NCBI RefSeq assembly: GCF_031759225.1 | Contig: NZ_CP134494.1 | Location: forward strand, 4,524,501 to 4,588,500 | From: Mesobacillus jeotgali | GTDB lineage: Bacteria > Bacillota > Bacilli > Bacillales > Cytobacillaceae | Direction of reading: 5' to 3' | DNA length: 64,000 nucleotides | In this document: in pieces, positions 25,191-34,224 of the stretch | Position numbering within the stretch: position 1 is the stretch's first letter | Layout: every line of letters starts with the position of its first letter | Translations under genes and position numbers: made by a program | Notes under the pieces: model-generated | Told to the model about the DNA's origin: nothing | Seen by the model: the letters and a program-made list of their open reading frames with translations, nothing else | Databases searched by the model: none

Positions 25191-27299
25191 TTATTTCTTC
25201 CCTTTTTTCTCACTTAATTGAACTTCATAGCTGAAGTCTACTGGATTCTTATCATCTGCAGGTGCCGCATAGCTTGTGATCATGTAATTCTTGCCGTCCT
25301 TGAACAGCTGTCTTAGCTGAAGGGCATCCTCATCGGTTACATTGAACGGATCAACCGTCACAACCTTGTAAACAGGCTTTTTGCCAGCAGCTTGCTTTTC
25401 ATTGATGAAGGTCACAGTATACTCTACGTATTTGCCCAGAATCTCGTTCATTGAAGTGAAGGCCTCAGTAGATGAACCGTCCTGGCTAAAGCCGATTTCG
25501 GGGATGGAAACATTGTCAATGAACCAGCCAGTGTCATTATGGCCCCAGTCAGTCAGATAACGGAAAGATACAAGTACCTTTTGTCCTGCATATTCGCTTA
25601 AATCGAAACTTTCATTCGACCATTCTTTTACATTACCAGTAAACCCTGGTACGTTTTCCTTGATCTTAGGGTAGCCCTCTTCGACTACATCCGATGTAGT
25701 ATTTTCATTCTCAAGGCTTGCCCATGTCTGTCCTCCATCTGTTGACACCTGGACAACACCAAAATCCCAATGCTCTTCGATATCAAGGTAATGATCAAAG
25801 TTCAATGTAGCGTCAGCGACATTGGATAGATCTGCTTCGAAGATCAATGTATTGTCCGCCTCATCACCTTGGTTGCCCCAAAGCACCTTATTCGTATCAT
25901 CTGTCGGATCGGCTACTGATTTCCAAAATGTTGGCAGGAAGTCGATGCCATCGAAAGAAATGCCATCAATTTTATCCTGGAATTCGAGTTCTTTGAAATC
26001 ACCGCCCCAAGCTGGAACGCCGTCTTTTTCAAATTGAAGGGCACCTTCATAATCAACTGTATAGCCACGCTTCGTGCCTTCGTTGTCTACAGCAAGGTCA
26101 CGTAGATCGATGCTGTCAAAGTTATAGACACCTTCGCCAGGCTGGTTGCTGTCTAGTGCGAGTGCTGTAATGAAATTCTGGTATACCTGTGTGAAGTCTT
26201 CTGTATAACCATGCTTCGCAAGCGTCTTGTTCACGCCGTCAATGCCGATAACATCACTCGTAGCAAGGTCACGGATGAACTCTTTGCCATATTTGTCATT
26301 CATATAAAGTGTGAATAGATAAACTTGCCCGTAATCCGCAATCGTTTCTGGCCCAGTTGCTGCTGAACGGTGGTCATCCCAGTTCACAAGGGAATTCTCC
26401 GGGTGGTCAAGATAGAAGTTGATGGAACGGTCATCATGTCCGTATCCGCCAAGATATTCAGAGAAAGTGGACATTCCTTCATTGATCCATGTTTCTTCAG
26501 CCGAGTCATTATCCGCATGGATCAAGTGCTGCAGTTCATGGATTGTTGTACCAAAGAACGTGCTTTCCAGGCGGGTTTCCCAGCTGTTTGTATCAATTGT
26601 AATGATATTGCGGTCCATGTAATTTTCTAGCGTCTGCCAGTAGAAGCCTGCAACAAAGAATGGATAGTTTGGATCATTATAGTTATCATCCTGGATGTTG
26701 TCTACCAGCATGATGATTTTATCACTGCCTTCATAGTAGCCATCAGGCAGGCCTACCATGCCTGGAAGAGGAGAATTTGATCCATCGTGAACGTCAGGTG
26801 TACCAAAGAACTCAGTAGCCTTTGGATATATATTGCTGTCAAACTCAGCGCGAAGCTTGTCCACTTGCTCTTGTGTAACGACGTGTGCCGGTCTTGGATC
26901 ACCTGCTTTGAAGCCTAAATCATTAGCAACCCAGATTTCTACGTTTTCACCGACACTGCGAAGCGTGAAATCTTTGAACTTCAAGTTCCTGTTCAAAAAT
27001 TTCTTCGTTCCCCCATCGTAACTAAAAGTACTATTTGCTGAGCCGCTTTCACTCCCTGCATTTTCATCGAACTGGATGCCCTTCGCCTGTTCCTTAATGG
27101 ATTGCTCCGCCTTCTTTAGGAAGTCTTCATCCTTGGAAAGCTGGTCAAGACGGCTGTCAATGTCCACCCTGTCCCCATATCTTTCAATATCCCATTTTGC
27201 TGTTGTCGCAGCATCTGCTTCTGGTACAGCCACTGCGGGTGCAACCAGAGAAAGGGCCAAAGCTCCTGTTGTTAAGATTGATAGTATTTTCGATTTCAT
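25191..27299 (-). CDS. Immune inhibitor A-type secreted metalloprotease (M6)
   Basis: Secreted zinc protease of 702 aa. A Sec signal peptide occupies residues 1-30 (cleavage near AVPEADA-AT). After a propeptide, the catalytic motif HELQHLIHADND (HExxH, about residue 253) is followed by a Glu in WINEGMSTFSEY, the third zinc ligand region. The C-terminal part contains beta-sandwich modules with WFIDNVSIPEIGF, seen in InhA and related proteases. Such proteins degrade extracellular proteins or host defence peptides. Transcribed alone. The final C-terminal basic tail (EKKGKK) may bind the cell wall. Confidence 0.88.
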   Translation of the reverse strand: MKSKILSILTTGALALSLVAPAVAVPEADAATTAKWDIERYGDRVDIDSRLDQLSKDEDFLKKAEQSIKEQAKGIQFDENAGSESGSANSTFSYDGGTKKFLNRNLKFKDFTLRSVGENVEIWVANDLGFKAGDPRPAHVVTQEQVDKLRAEFDSNIYPKATEFFGTPDVHDGSNSPLPGMVGLPDGYYEGSDKIIMLVDNIQDDNYNDPNYPFFVAGFYWQTLENYMDRNIITIDTNSWETRLESTFFGTTIHELQHLIHADNDSAEETWINEGMSTFSEYLGGYGHDDRSINFYLDHPENSLVNWDDHRSAATGPETIADYGQVYLFTLYMNDKYGKEFIRDLATSDVIGIDGVNKTLAKHGYTEDFTQVYQNFITALALDSNQPGEGVYNFDSIDLRDLAVDNEGTKRGYTVDYEGALQFEKDGVPAWGGDFKELEFQDKIDGISFDGIDFLPTFWKSVADPTDDTNKVLWGNQGDEADNTLIFEADLSNVADATLNFDHYLDIEEHWDFGVVQVSTDGGQTWASLENENTTSDVVEEGYPKIKENVPGFTGNVKEWSNESFDLSEYAGQKVLVSFRYLTDWGHNDTGWFIDNVSIPEIGFSQDGSSTEAFTSMNEILGKYVEYTVTFINEKQAAGKKPVYKVVTVDPFNVTDEDALQLRQLFKDGKNYMITSYAAPADDKNPVDFSYEVQLSEKKGKK

Positions 27300-27458
27300 T
27301 CTCTTTCTCCTTTCGTCCTACGAAATAACTATAAAAATCTTAACATGCTAAATTTTCAGAAATAAGAGAATATACTACTATATTTTGAAATACTTTTCCT
27401 CGTTAAACGGCGAAAAGGGACTTAGTTACCAGGTAATATGGCATGTATTGGTAATAAA

Positions 27459-27493
27459 AAAATCGTCCACCAAAAACTCTGGCGGACGATTTT
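27459..27493 (-). terminator. Terminator of niaP
   Basis: 14-bp arms 27459-27472 and 27480-27493 (AAAATCGTCC and GGACGATTTT), with one G-T/C-A imperfection; on the minus strand a T run follows. Confidence 0.85.
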
Positions 27494-27502
27494 CCTTTTT
27501 TA

Positions 27503-28708
27503 TTAGACAAGCTCCTTCTGTTTCGTTTCCGTTCCCCAGAAGAAGACAGCAGCTGCACCGATCAAAATGGCGATACAGAAAATCGTGAATATGGCAGTGA
27601 TGGATAGATTCTGTGCTGATAAATACGGAACCATCAGTGGTCCGATAATCCCGCCTATGCGGCCAAAGGATGCGGCCATCCCTGCTCCTGAGCCGCGGAT
27701 CGTCGTTGGGTATTGTTCTGGCGTATAAGCGTATAGTGCGCCCCACGCACCCAGGTTGAAGAATGACAGCAATATTCCTGCCGTAATCAGCAGTGCAAGC
27801 GTGTCTGCCGTGCCAAAGAAATAGGCACTGAGTGCTGTTCCGATCAAATAGACAACCAGCACGAATTTCCTGCCGGCTCTTTCAATAAGCCACGCGGCGG
27901 TAAAATACCCCGGAAGCTGGGCGAGTGTCATGATCAATACGTACTGGAAGCTCTTGATCAATGTGAATCCCTTCATGACCATCACACTCGGCAGCCAGAG
28001 GAACATTCCATAATAGGAGAAGACCACACTGAACCATAGGATCCAGAGCATCGCCGTTCTCTTGAAGTGTTCTCTTGACCATACCTCCGCGATGCTCTCT
28101 TTCATTGTCAGCCTATCCTTTTTGGCGACTGCCAGATACCTTGGTGAGTCAGGAAGATTCACACGAAGGTACAGGGCATATAGTGCTGGAAGGGCACTTA
28201 GGATCAGGGCCATTTGCCAGCCGAATTTCGGGATGACGAAATAGGAGATCAATGCAGCGATAAGCCAGCCTGCAGCCCAGAAGCTTTCGAGCAGGACAAC
28301 GACACGCCCCCGTTTTTCAGCAGGCACACTCTCTGATACAAGTGTAGATGCGACAGGCAGCTCACCGCCGAGACCCATTCCAATGAAAAATCTAAGCAAT
28401 AAAAAGAAGGACAAAGTGGTTGCCATTGCGGAAATCCCGCTTCCGACAGAGAAAAGCAATAATGTAATAATAAAGACATTTTTCCGGCCAATCCGATCAG
28501 CCAGCAAACCAAAAACAAAGGCACCGACAGCCATTCCGATTGAATTCACGCTGCCGATCCAGCCCATTTCCTTGCCCGTCAAATTCCAGTCGACCTGCAA
28601 TGCGGCGATGATAAAGGACAATATCCCCACGTCCATCGCATCGAACATCCAGCCCAGACCTGCAATCCCAAGCAGCTTCTTTTCTGAAATTTCCTCCATT
28701 TTTTTCAT
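27503..28708 (-). CDS. niaP: MFS transporter, niacin permease NiaP (YceI-like)
   Basis: Twelve-helix MFS transporter of 401 aa for nicotinate uptake. It closely follows the B. subtilis YceI/NiaP pattern as I remember it: GLGWMFDAMDVGILSFIIAAL at the N-terminus, WIGSVNSIGMAVGAFVFGLLADRIGRK (motif A), RFFIGMGLGGELPVASTLVSE, YYGMFLWLPSVM and YAYTPEQYPTTIRGSGAG. GGAGGG lies 4 bases before the ATG. The gene is single; no NAD biosynthesis gene is adjacent. I did not find an obvious NiaR operator in the 197-bp divergent upstream region. Confidence 0.85.
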   Translation of the reverse strand: MKKMEEISEKKLLGIAGLGWMFDAMDVGILSFIIAALQVDWNLTGKEMGWIGSVNSIGMAVGAFVFGLLADRIGRKNVFIITLLLFSVGSGISAMATTLSFFLLLRFFIGMGLGGELPVASTLVSESVPAEKRGRVVVLLESFWAAGWLIAALISYFVIPKFGWQMALILSALPALYALYLRVNLPDSPRYLAVAKKDRLTMKESIAEVWSREHFKRTAMLWILWFSVVFSYYGMFLWLPSVMVMKGFTLIKSFQYVLIMTLAQLPGYFTAAWLIERAGRKFVLVVYLIGTALSAYFFGTADTLALLITAGILLSFFNLGAWGALYAYTPEQYPTTIRGSGAGMAASFGRIGGIIGPLMVPYLSAQNLSITAIFTIFCIAILIGAAAVFFWGTETKQKELV

Positions 28709-28905
28709 AAAACCCTCCTACACCATTGCAACGATACAAGTAGTTTCCCTAAAATTGTTAGTTTTAACATGATGATTGTGTGCTTTTCTATATTACCACG
28801 TGTCTTTACACTAGTCATAATAAAAGTTTACAGGATGCTCCACTATAAATAATTTCAAGGAATAAGTGAACATTATAACTACAACCTTGAAAGGTGGGGT
28901 GTGCC

Positions 28906-29739
28906 ATGAGAAAAAACAAGCTCGCTAAAAAGAACTCCATTCCCTTTCTGCTGCTGGCAGTCGTTCATGTATCGCTTTTTGTTATTTTCTCCAAGCGAAG
29001 CCGTCAGAAAAATATCTGGATTCTCTTGCTCTCTAATATTGGTATGGCTTATTTATTCGAGTATCCAGTCCTTAACCTGTTCAAAGGGTATTCGTATAAA
29101 CCATATATCCTTAAGAAAAGAGCCCATGACCAAATCCTTGGAGCAATTTTTTCCCAGGCATTATATGTTCCCATTACCGCAACCCTCCTGACACTGTACC
29201 AAAAGAATCGGAATTGGAAACTCGGCAGCACGCTAATTTATTATGGTATTGAACGATATTTCCTGCGTTTGAAAATCTATAAAGCGTATTGGTGGAAGCC
29301 TTACTACACGGTCTTTTTCATGAATATCTATTTTTATATCAGCGATTGGTTTTACAAAGAGCTGAACGCAAAAAAAGAGTGGGCCCTGGTAATCGCACAA
29401 TACCTGTCAACAGAAGTGATCGGGGTTACCTTGCTGTATATATCTGCCGTCGGAAGAAAAGTACGATTTGGAAGAGGGGCCTACCACTCTTGGCGCGAGC
29501 ATTTTATCATCGCTCCGCTCTATAGTTTGCTTCGCTCTCTTTTCCTTGTAAAAAGTTCTTCACAACCTGGACTGCTGCCAAGACTCACCATGTTCGCAGG
29601 CTCCTTAGTAGCGGATATCTTGCTTGAACGGACCGGCCTGTTGAAACTGCGATTGGGCAAGCACTGGAATATCATTTTTCATACAGTCATGATTTTTATT
29701 TCAAGGTCTTTATATATAAAAATACGCCAACAAAAGTAG
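28906..29739 (+). CDS. Multi-spanning membrane protein of unknown function
   Basis: A 277-aa basic membrane protein. The ATG at 28906 is set by AAGGTGGGG six bases upstream. About six hydrophobic segments are seen, with many Lys, Arg and Tyr in the loops (KPYILKKRAHDQ, RLKIYKAYWWKPYY). I do not recognise the family. Monocistronic, convergent with the two-component kinase gene, with a weak C/G-rich hairpin at 29742-29766 between them. Confidence 0.6.
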   Translation: MRKNKLAKKNSIPFLLLAVVHVSLFVIFSKRSRQKNIWILLLSNIGMAYLFEYPVLNLFKGYSYKPYILKKRAHDQILGAIFSQALYVPITATLLTLYQKNRNWKLGSTLIYYGIERYFLRLKIYKAYWWKPYYTVFFMNIYFYISDWFYKELNAKKEWALVIAQYLSTEVIGVTLLYISAVGRKVRFGRGAYHSWREHFIIAPLYSLLRSLFLVKSSSQPGLLPRLTMFAGSLVADILLERTGLLKLRLGKHWNIIFHTVMIFISRSLYIKIRQQK

Positions 29740-29741
29740 AA

Positions 29742-29766
29742 TCCCCCTCTGCAAAGCAAAGGGGGA
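29742..29766. terminator. Weak bidirectional hairpin
   Basis: TCCCCCT (29742-29748) faces AGGGGGA (29760-29766); both sides are A/T-rich. It lies in the 36-bp gap between convergent genes. Confidence 0.55.
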
Positions 29767-29775
29767 AATACTAAT

Positions 29776-32010
29776 TTAATTTAACTTTTCGAGGATGACT
29801 GTCACCTTGAACAGGTCTCCGTCGACTTCAATATCAAGCGATCCTTCATGCAGGTCGACAATCGATTTGGCGATCGCGAGGCCAAGTCCTGATCCTTCTG
29901 TATGCCGTGACTGGTCGCCGCGTTTGAAGCGCTCGAACAGCTCGTTCAGGTCTTCACCCAGTTCGTATTTCGTGATGTTTTTGAAAGTAAGCACAACTCT
30001 CTCCTGCTCTTCTTTTACCGAAACATATACTCTTGTATTCTCCAAAGCATACTTCAGGATATTGCCGATCAAATTATCGAACACCCTCCAGAGCTTTTGT
30101 CCGTCTACAAAGGCATAAACAGGATGCTCGGGCTGCGAGATCCGCAACTGAAGCGTCGATTGGCTCAGCGCATCATTATACTCTGCCAATGCCTGTTGCA
30201 GCAGCTGGTTGAGATCGACCTTTTCCTTGTGCAGTTCTATATTGCCGCTCGCCATTTTCGTCGCCTCGAACAGGTCATCGATCAACACCTTCAGACGCTT
30301 GGATTTTCGGTCAAGGATTTCAAGATACGAGTCACGGTCCTCGGGGGCCAAATCTGGTGTTTTCAGGAGCTCAGTATACGTAATGATTGATGTCAGCGGT
30401 GTCCTGAGGTCATGGCTTACATTCGTGATCAATTCCGTTTTAAGACGCTCACTTTTTGCCTGTTCCTTATGGGAGACCTTCACCGTATTCCTCAGGTCAT
30501 TTATATTAGCCGCATGTTTTGCGATCGCAGATTTTCCTTTTACCGGTATGTCGGCACCTAAATTGCCTGCAGCAAGTTCTTCTGTATGCTTCAATACTTT
30601 ATTCAAGTAGCCTGCCTTCCTCATGATGATGAGGAAAATCGGGAGACTGATTACCCCAATTGCGAAGGCAATAACGATAATATCTCCTCCACCCGCTGCA
30701 AGGACGCCAACAAACAACATGCCCATTGCAAATGCAATACCGAGGATGACAAGCAGCTGGAACCCAATGCTCTTGACGATAAATGCATCGAGTACTGCGT
30801 AATAACTTTTTATCAACAGGCTATTCCTGGCATCATCCTTCAGCTGCTGCCAGTCATTCCGATATTCCAAAAGGAATTTCAGCTGGATCCAGCCAAATGC
30901 AAGCAGGGAAGCAGCAGCTATTAAACTGATGATCAGTTCGATAAGTGACGAGAAGAAATTAGAATGATAATAAACAAACTGTTCACTAATCAGTGTCATG
31001 GAAAGTAGTAAGAAGACTCCGGTCAATAATAGCAGCACCGCTCTTACATCCAGCGGAATTCTGCCATAGAGAGGCTTCATGTGTTCAAACGAGCCGAACA
31101 CTGTTGCCGGTTTTCGTTTTGCCAGGAAGTAGCTCGCGATTAATGCAGCAAAGCTTGTCAAAAGATAAACGAAAAAGAGCTTTTTCCCTGTCTGATAGTC
31201 GTTATAATTCATGATTGCAATATGTTTTCCTGAAGCACTTTTGGATAAGCCTATTTGACCGGACAAATCTCGGTCTTTCTGATTTTCCAGGATTGATTCA
31301 GCGACCTCGTTAAAAGGAAGGAATTTCTCACTATAACCAGTGAACAAATAATTTCTTTGCAAAACGGCGTAATCCTGGACGTAAAACATATCTTTTTTAT
31401 TCATATAATCAGTGGCTGATTCAGTTTTTGATAGACTAAGGTTCGTATAGACTTTCCCTGTTGAGTTGTCCTTCAGGTAATATTTGTACGCTTGCCCAAG
31501 ATGATTGAATTCACTGCGATATTCTTGGAGAGTTCGATAGAATTCATCAATCTTCTTCTCTTTTTCTTTCACAATTTTTCCGCGTACATATTCATCACTA
31601 TTGAAGTTCTCAGTGATATCCGCAATCTTTTCGTCCCTTTCCTTCGTCAGAACGTCTTCAGCGGCCTTGTTCCCTGAATCGATTGCCGCCTTTATTTGAT
31701 CATTATATTGCATGCCAATATTGGATATCTGATCACCAAGACTGCCGTATCGTGTACGGTGTTCTTCAATTTCTTCATCTGTAACGGTGATCTGCTTTTT
31801 CATTTCTTCTTTGGGCATGCCATACAGTTCATACACATTCAGCATGGCAACAAACTGATCCATTTGCGAGTTATATTCCTCTGATTCAAAATAGTCACCA
31901 TGCATATAGCGGCTGCCATTAGTCAGTACCGAAAACAGCCCGCTAAGCCCGTATGCGATGAGAATCACCCATATGACAAACAGATACTTACTTTTCGATT
32001 TTATATCCAA
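29776..32010 (-). CDS. Sensor histidine kinase with large extracellular domain
   Basis: Membrane kinase of 744 aa. First membrane segment about residues 11-31; an extracellular, charged, helical domain to about 275; then five or six further membrane segments to about 480. A linker, the phosphoacceptor H-box (VSHDLRTPLTSI, His about 533) and the HATPase domain follow, with an N box (FDNLIGNILKYA) and a G box (GSGLGLAIAK). It overlaps the response regulator gene by 23 bp. The multi-helix sensor suggests membrane- or envelope-stress sensing; the ligand is unknown. Confidence 0.9.
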   Translation of the reverse strand: MDIKSKSKYLFVIWVILIAYGLSGLFSVLTNGSRYMHGDYFESEEYNSQMDQFVAMLNVYELYGMPKEEMKKQITVTDEEIEEHRTRYGSLGDQISNIGMQYNDQIKAAIDSGNKAAEDVLTKERDEKIADITENFNSDEYVRGKIVKEKEKKIDEFYRTLQEYRSEFNHLGQAYKYYLKDNSTGKVYTNLSLSKTESATDYMNKKDMFYVQDYAVLQRNYLFTGYSEKFLPFNEVAESILENQKDRDLSGQIGLSKSASGKHIAIMNYNDYQTGKKLFFVYLLTSFAALIASYFLAKRKPATVFGSFEHMKPLYGRIPLDVRAVLLLLTGVFLLLSMTLISEQFVYYHSNFFSSLIELIISLIAAASLLAFGWIQLKFLLEYRNDWQQLKDDARNSLLIKSYYAVLDAFIVKSIGFQLLVILGIAFAMGMLFVGVLAAGGGDIIVIAFAIGVISLPIFLIIMRKAGYLNKVLKHTEELAAGNLGADIPVKGKSAIAKHAANINDLRNTVKVSHKEQAKSERLKTELITNVSHDLRTPLTSIITYTELLKTPDLAPEDRDSYLEILDRKSKRLKVLIDDLFEATKMASGNIELHKEKVDLNQLLQQALAEYNDALSQSTLQLRISQPEHPVYAFVDGQKLWRVFDNLIGNILKYALENTRVYVSVKEEQERVVLTFKNITKYELGEDLNELFERFKRGDQSRHTEGSGLGLAIAKSIVDLHEGSLDIEVDGDLFKVTVILEKLN

Positions 32011-32680
32011 TCCCCCACACCACCTTCAAATATCTTGGATTCTTCGGATCAATCTCTATCTTCTCGCGGATTTTACGGATATGGACCGCCACCGTGTTTT
32101 CGGCATTGTAGCTTGGTTCTTTCCAAACCCGCTCATAGATGTCATTAATGGAAAACACCCTGCCGGCGTTCGTCATCAGCAGCTCGAGGATTTTGTATTC
32201 GATTGGCGTCAGTTTTACCGGTTCGCCATGTGCTGTGACTTTCTTCGAGGATTGGTCGAGTGTCAGTCCGTTCAGGTCGATCACTTTCGCTTTCCCCTCA
32301 TATGTTCCGAGCGTGACATATCGTCTCAGCTGGGATTTTACCCGTGCAATCAGTTCGAGCGGATTGAACGGCTTCGTCACATAGTCATCCGCACCGACCT
32401 GAAGACCAAGGATTTTATCCGTATCCTCCGCTTTAGCGCTCAAAATGATAATTGGGATATTCTTGTCTTCACGAATCCGGAAGGTCGTCGTAATTCCGTC
32501 CTGGCGGGGCATCATCACATCGAGCAGGATCAAATGAACAGGCTGCTCATTCAGTTTCTCGATTGCCTCGATTCCATCCGCCGCCTTGATGACCTTGATC
32601 CCTTCGTTCTTCAAATAAATCTCTATCGCATCACGTATCTCTTTCTCGTCATCAACGACTAGCACATTGTATTGTTCCAC
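31988..32680 (-). CDS. OmpR/PhoB-family response regulator
   Basis: Transcription factor partner of the kinase at 29776-32010, 230 aa. I prefer GTG at 32680 (VEQYNVLVVDDEKEI), 9 bases after AAGGGGG; the ATG at 32701 has no ribosome site and adds seven unusual residues. The receiver domain has the acidic pair VVDDE, phospho-acceptor Asp in LLDVMMP (about 53) and Lys in VTKPFNP (about 101). The C-terminal winged helix carries TPIEYKILELLMTNAGRVFS and VAVHIRKIREKIE. It resembles VanR-type regulators. Its targets are unknown. Confidence 0.92.
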   Translation of the reverse strand: MEQYNVLVVDDEKEIRDAIEIYLKNEGIKVIKAADGIEAIEKLNEQPVHLILLDVMMPRQDGITTTFRIREDKNIPIIILSAKAEDTDKILGLQVGADDYVTKPFNPLELIARVKSQLRRYVTLGTYEGKAKVIDLNGLTLDQSSKKVTAHGEPVKLTPIEYKILELLMTNAGRVFSINDIYERVWKEPSYNAENTVAVHIRKIREKIEIDPKNPRYLKVVWGIGYKIEK

Positions 32681-32890
32681 GCTTGAAAACCCCCTTCCCA
32701 TACAGGCAAGCTTTGATAATGATTATTTTAGACAGTGAACCTTAATATTCACTGAGCATAAATCTTAAGATTTTCTTAATATTGGTAAAAGTGGTGTGTG
32801 AATCTATTATATATTTTTATGAAGGGTGAGAGGAAAGGTAATTTTGGAGTGGATTTTTTAAAAAATTGGAGATTCGCTGCAGTAAAACAT

Positions 32891-32914
32891 GCTCAATCTC
32901 CTGAAAGATTGAGC
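32891..32914. other. Short inverted repeat in the RR-HAD gap
   Basis: GCTCAATCT (32891-32899) pairs with AGATTGAGC (32906-32914). There is no T run on either side, so a terminator is unlikely. The rest of the 440-bp gap upstream of the response regulator (about 32681-33142) is A/T-rich and holds array F and a terminator. Confidence 0.5.
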
Positions 32915-32992
32915 TGGTTAGAGGAGAGAAACCCATTTTCATACCGAAGACAATACTTTTCAAGCCCTTTTCATTTAGTGAAAAGTTTTTTC

Positions 32993-33100
32993 TGGCGACT
33001 TTCACAACTTTATTGGCGATTTTCTTATTTTATTGGCGAAAAAAATTTTTTATTGGCGATTTCACCTTACTTATTGGCGAAAATTAGATTTTATTGGCGA
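32993..33100. repeat. Tandem array F, 20-21-bp period (TTATTGGCGA family)
   Basis: TGGCGA recurs at 32993, 33014, 33034, 33054, 33075 and 33095 (steps 21, 20, 20, 21, 20), in five of six copies within TTATTGGCGA; the spacers are T-rich and variable. It lies in the gap between the HAD gene and the response regulator gene, both on the minus strand. Confidence 0.85.
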
Positions 33101-33130
33101 ACTGGAAATTCCGGGCGTTTTTTTCCAGTT
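33100..33130 (-). terminator. Candidate terminator of the HAD gene
   Basis: AACTGGAAA (33100-33108) pairs with TTTCCAGTT (33122-33130), located 13 bp after the HAD stop on the minus strand. The following minus-strand sequence is not a clean T run. Confidence 0.55.
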
Positions 33131-33142
33131 CAGGTGTCCCGG

Positions 33143-33607
33143 CTACTTCCGCAGTGTTGCGATCAATCGATTAGGATTCAGCAGCAGATCCAGGGCATCG
33201 TTGATATCATCGATTATCAGATCACTTTTTAAAAGTGTTGATGTGGCGCAGCCTTCTCTTCCGGTTATAGCAATCGCAATGTCTGCAGCTTCAAACATAG
33301 CTTCATCATTGGCCCCATTACCCATACAGATCACCCCATCAAGGTTACTAACAAACTCCCCTTTTTCAGCAGTGTGGTCATCGGATTGCAGTACGTGCAC
33401 GTTAGCCGGCAGCCCGCTGCATTCACCGACGACGCTTCCGTTTGTATCTGCGGTGATGACATGAACCCCCATTTTCTTGCTTAACAGCGTGATTCTTTCA
33501 GCAACATCTGGAATCAATTCACCGTTAAAAGCGATCGTGCCGTTAAAATCCAGAACAAGGTGGTGAATAGTAAATGGACCTCTTCCTGGGATGTTTAAAG
33601 ATAACAT
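33143..33607 (-). CDS. HAD-superfamily soluble P-type-ATPase-like protein
   Basis: Small 154-aa HAD protein similar to COG4087 (soluble P-type-ATPase-like). The start at 33607 (MLSLNIPGRGPF) follows GGGGGCG; upstream residues look non-coding. Motif I reads VLDFNGTIAFNG (about residue 22), where the second Asp of the usual DxDxT is Asn; motif II VITADTNG and motif IV GNGANDEAMFEAADIAIAI resemble the hinge region of P-type ATPases. Loss of the +2 Asp suggests it is not an ordinary phosphatase. Divergent from the DHFR-like gene, starts 61 bp apart. Confidence 0.78.
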   Translation of the reverse strand: MLSLNIPGRGPFTIHHLVLDFNGTIAFNGELIPDVAERITLLSKKMGVHVITADTNGSVVGECSGLPANVHVLQSDDHTAEKGEFVSNLDGVICMGNGANDEAMFEAADIAIAITGREGCATSTLLKSDLIIDDINDALDLLLNPNRLIATLRK

Positions 33608-33668
33608 GAATACGCCCCCATATATTTGATAGAATAACGTTATTATACACCTGCTTGGAGGATGTAAA

Positions 33669-34208
33669 ATGAAAAAGAGCAATGTCATACTTTATATCGC
33701 AATGAGTCTCGACGGCTATATTGCGAGGCAGGATGGCGCCGTAGATTGGCTGGATGATGTGGAAGGCGATGGAGATAATGGGTACAGCGAATTCTACAGC
33801 CAGGTAGGATCCGTCATTATGGGCCGGAAAACATATGAAGAGGTTTTAAAACTGACGGATGAATTCCCTTATGCTGGAAAAACCTGTTATGTTATATCTC
33901 GCCAGACTACGAAAAACAGTCCTTATGTCACGTTTACAGACGAGGAGCTGGAATCCCTTGTTTCGCGTCTGAAGGAACACTCCGATGGTTATGTGTGGCT
34001 TGTTGGCGGCGGTCAGCTTGTGAAGCAATTTCTTGAAAAAAGGCTAATCGACGAACTCGAGCTGTATATTATACCTAAATTGATTGGCGAAGGAATCCCG
34101 CTGTTCCCGGATGGTACACCGCCTGCAGATTTCGAATTGACGAGTACCGGACGCCATGGGCAGATTGCCTCCCTGACATACAGATCAAAAAGAAATGGCG
34201 CTGGATGA
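33669..34208 (+). CDS. Dihydrofolate reductase-like (RibD C-terminal domain) protein
   Basis: A 179-aa protein with the RibD_C/DHFR fold, typical of YyaP/YwjB-type Bacillus proteins. Seen: ILYIAMSLDGYIARQDGAVDWL at the N-terminus, VIMGRKTYEEVL (about residue 44), and the NADPH-site glycine loop VWLVGGGQLVKQFLE (about 107). True folate reduction is unlikely; the substrate is unknown. TTGGAGGATG precedes the ATG. Its stop codon lies within a bidirectional terminator. Confidence 0.85.
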   Translation: MKKSNVILYIAMSLDGYIARQDGAVDWLDDVEGDGDNGYSEFYSQVGSVIMGRKTYEEVLKLTDEFPYAGKTCYVISRQTTKNSPYVTFTDEELESLVSRLKEHSDGYVWLVGGGQLVKQFLEKRLIDELELYIIPKLIGEGIPLFPDGTPPADFELTSTGRHGQIASLTYRSKRNGAG

Positions 34209-34224
34209 TTTCCAGCGCCACTAT
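34196..34224. terminator. Bidirectional terminator
   Basis: TGGCGCTGGA (34196-34205) pairs with TCCAGCGCCA (34211-34220); the loop contains the TGA of the DHFR-like gene. It also ends the anti-sigma gene from the other side. Confidence 0.8.

Noticed and set aside
28709..28905. NiaR operator in front of niaP
   Set aside because: I could not identify a convincing match to the NiaR consensus by eye.
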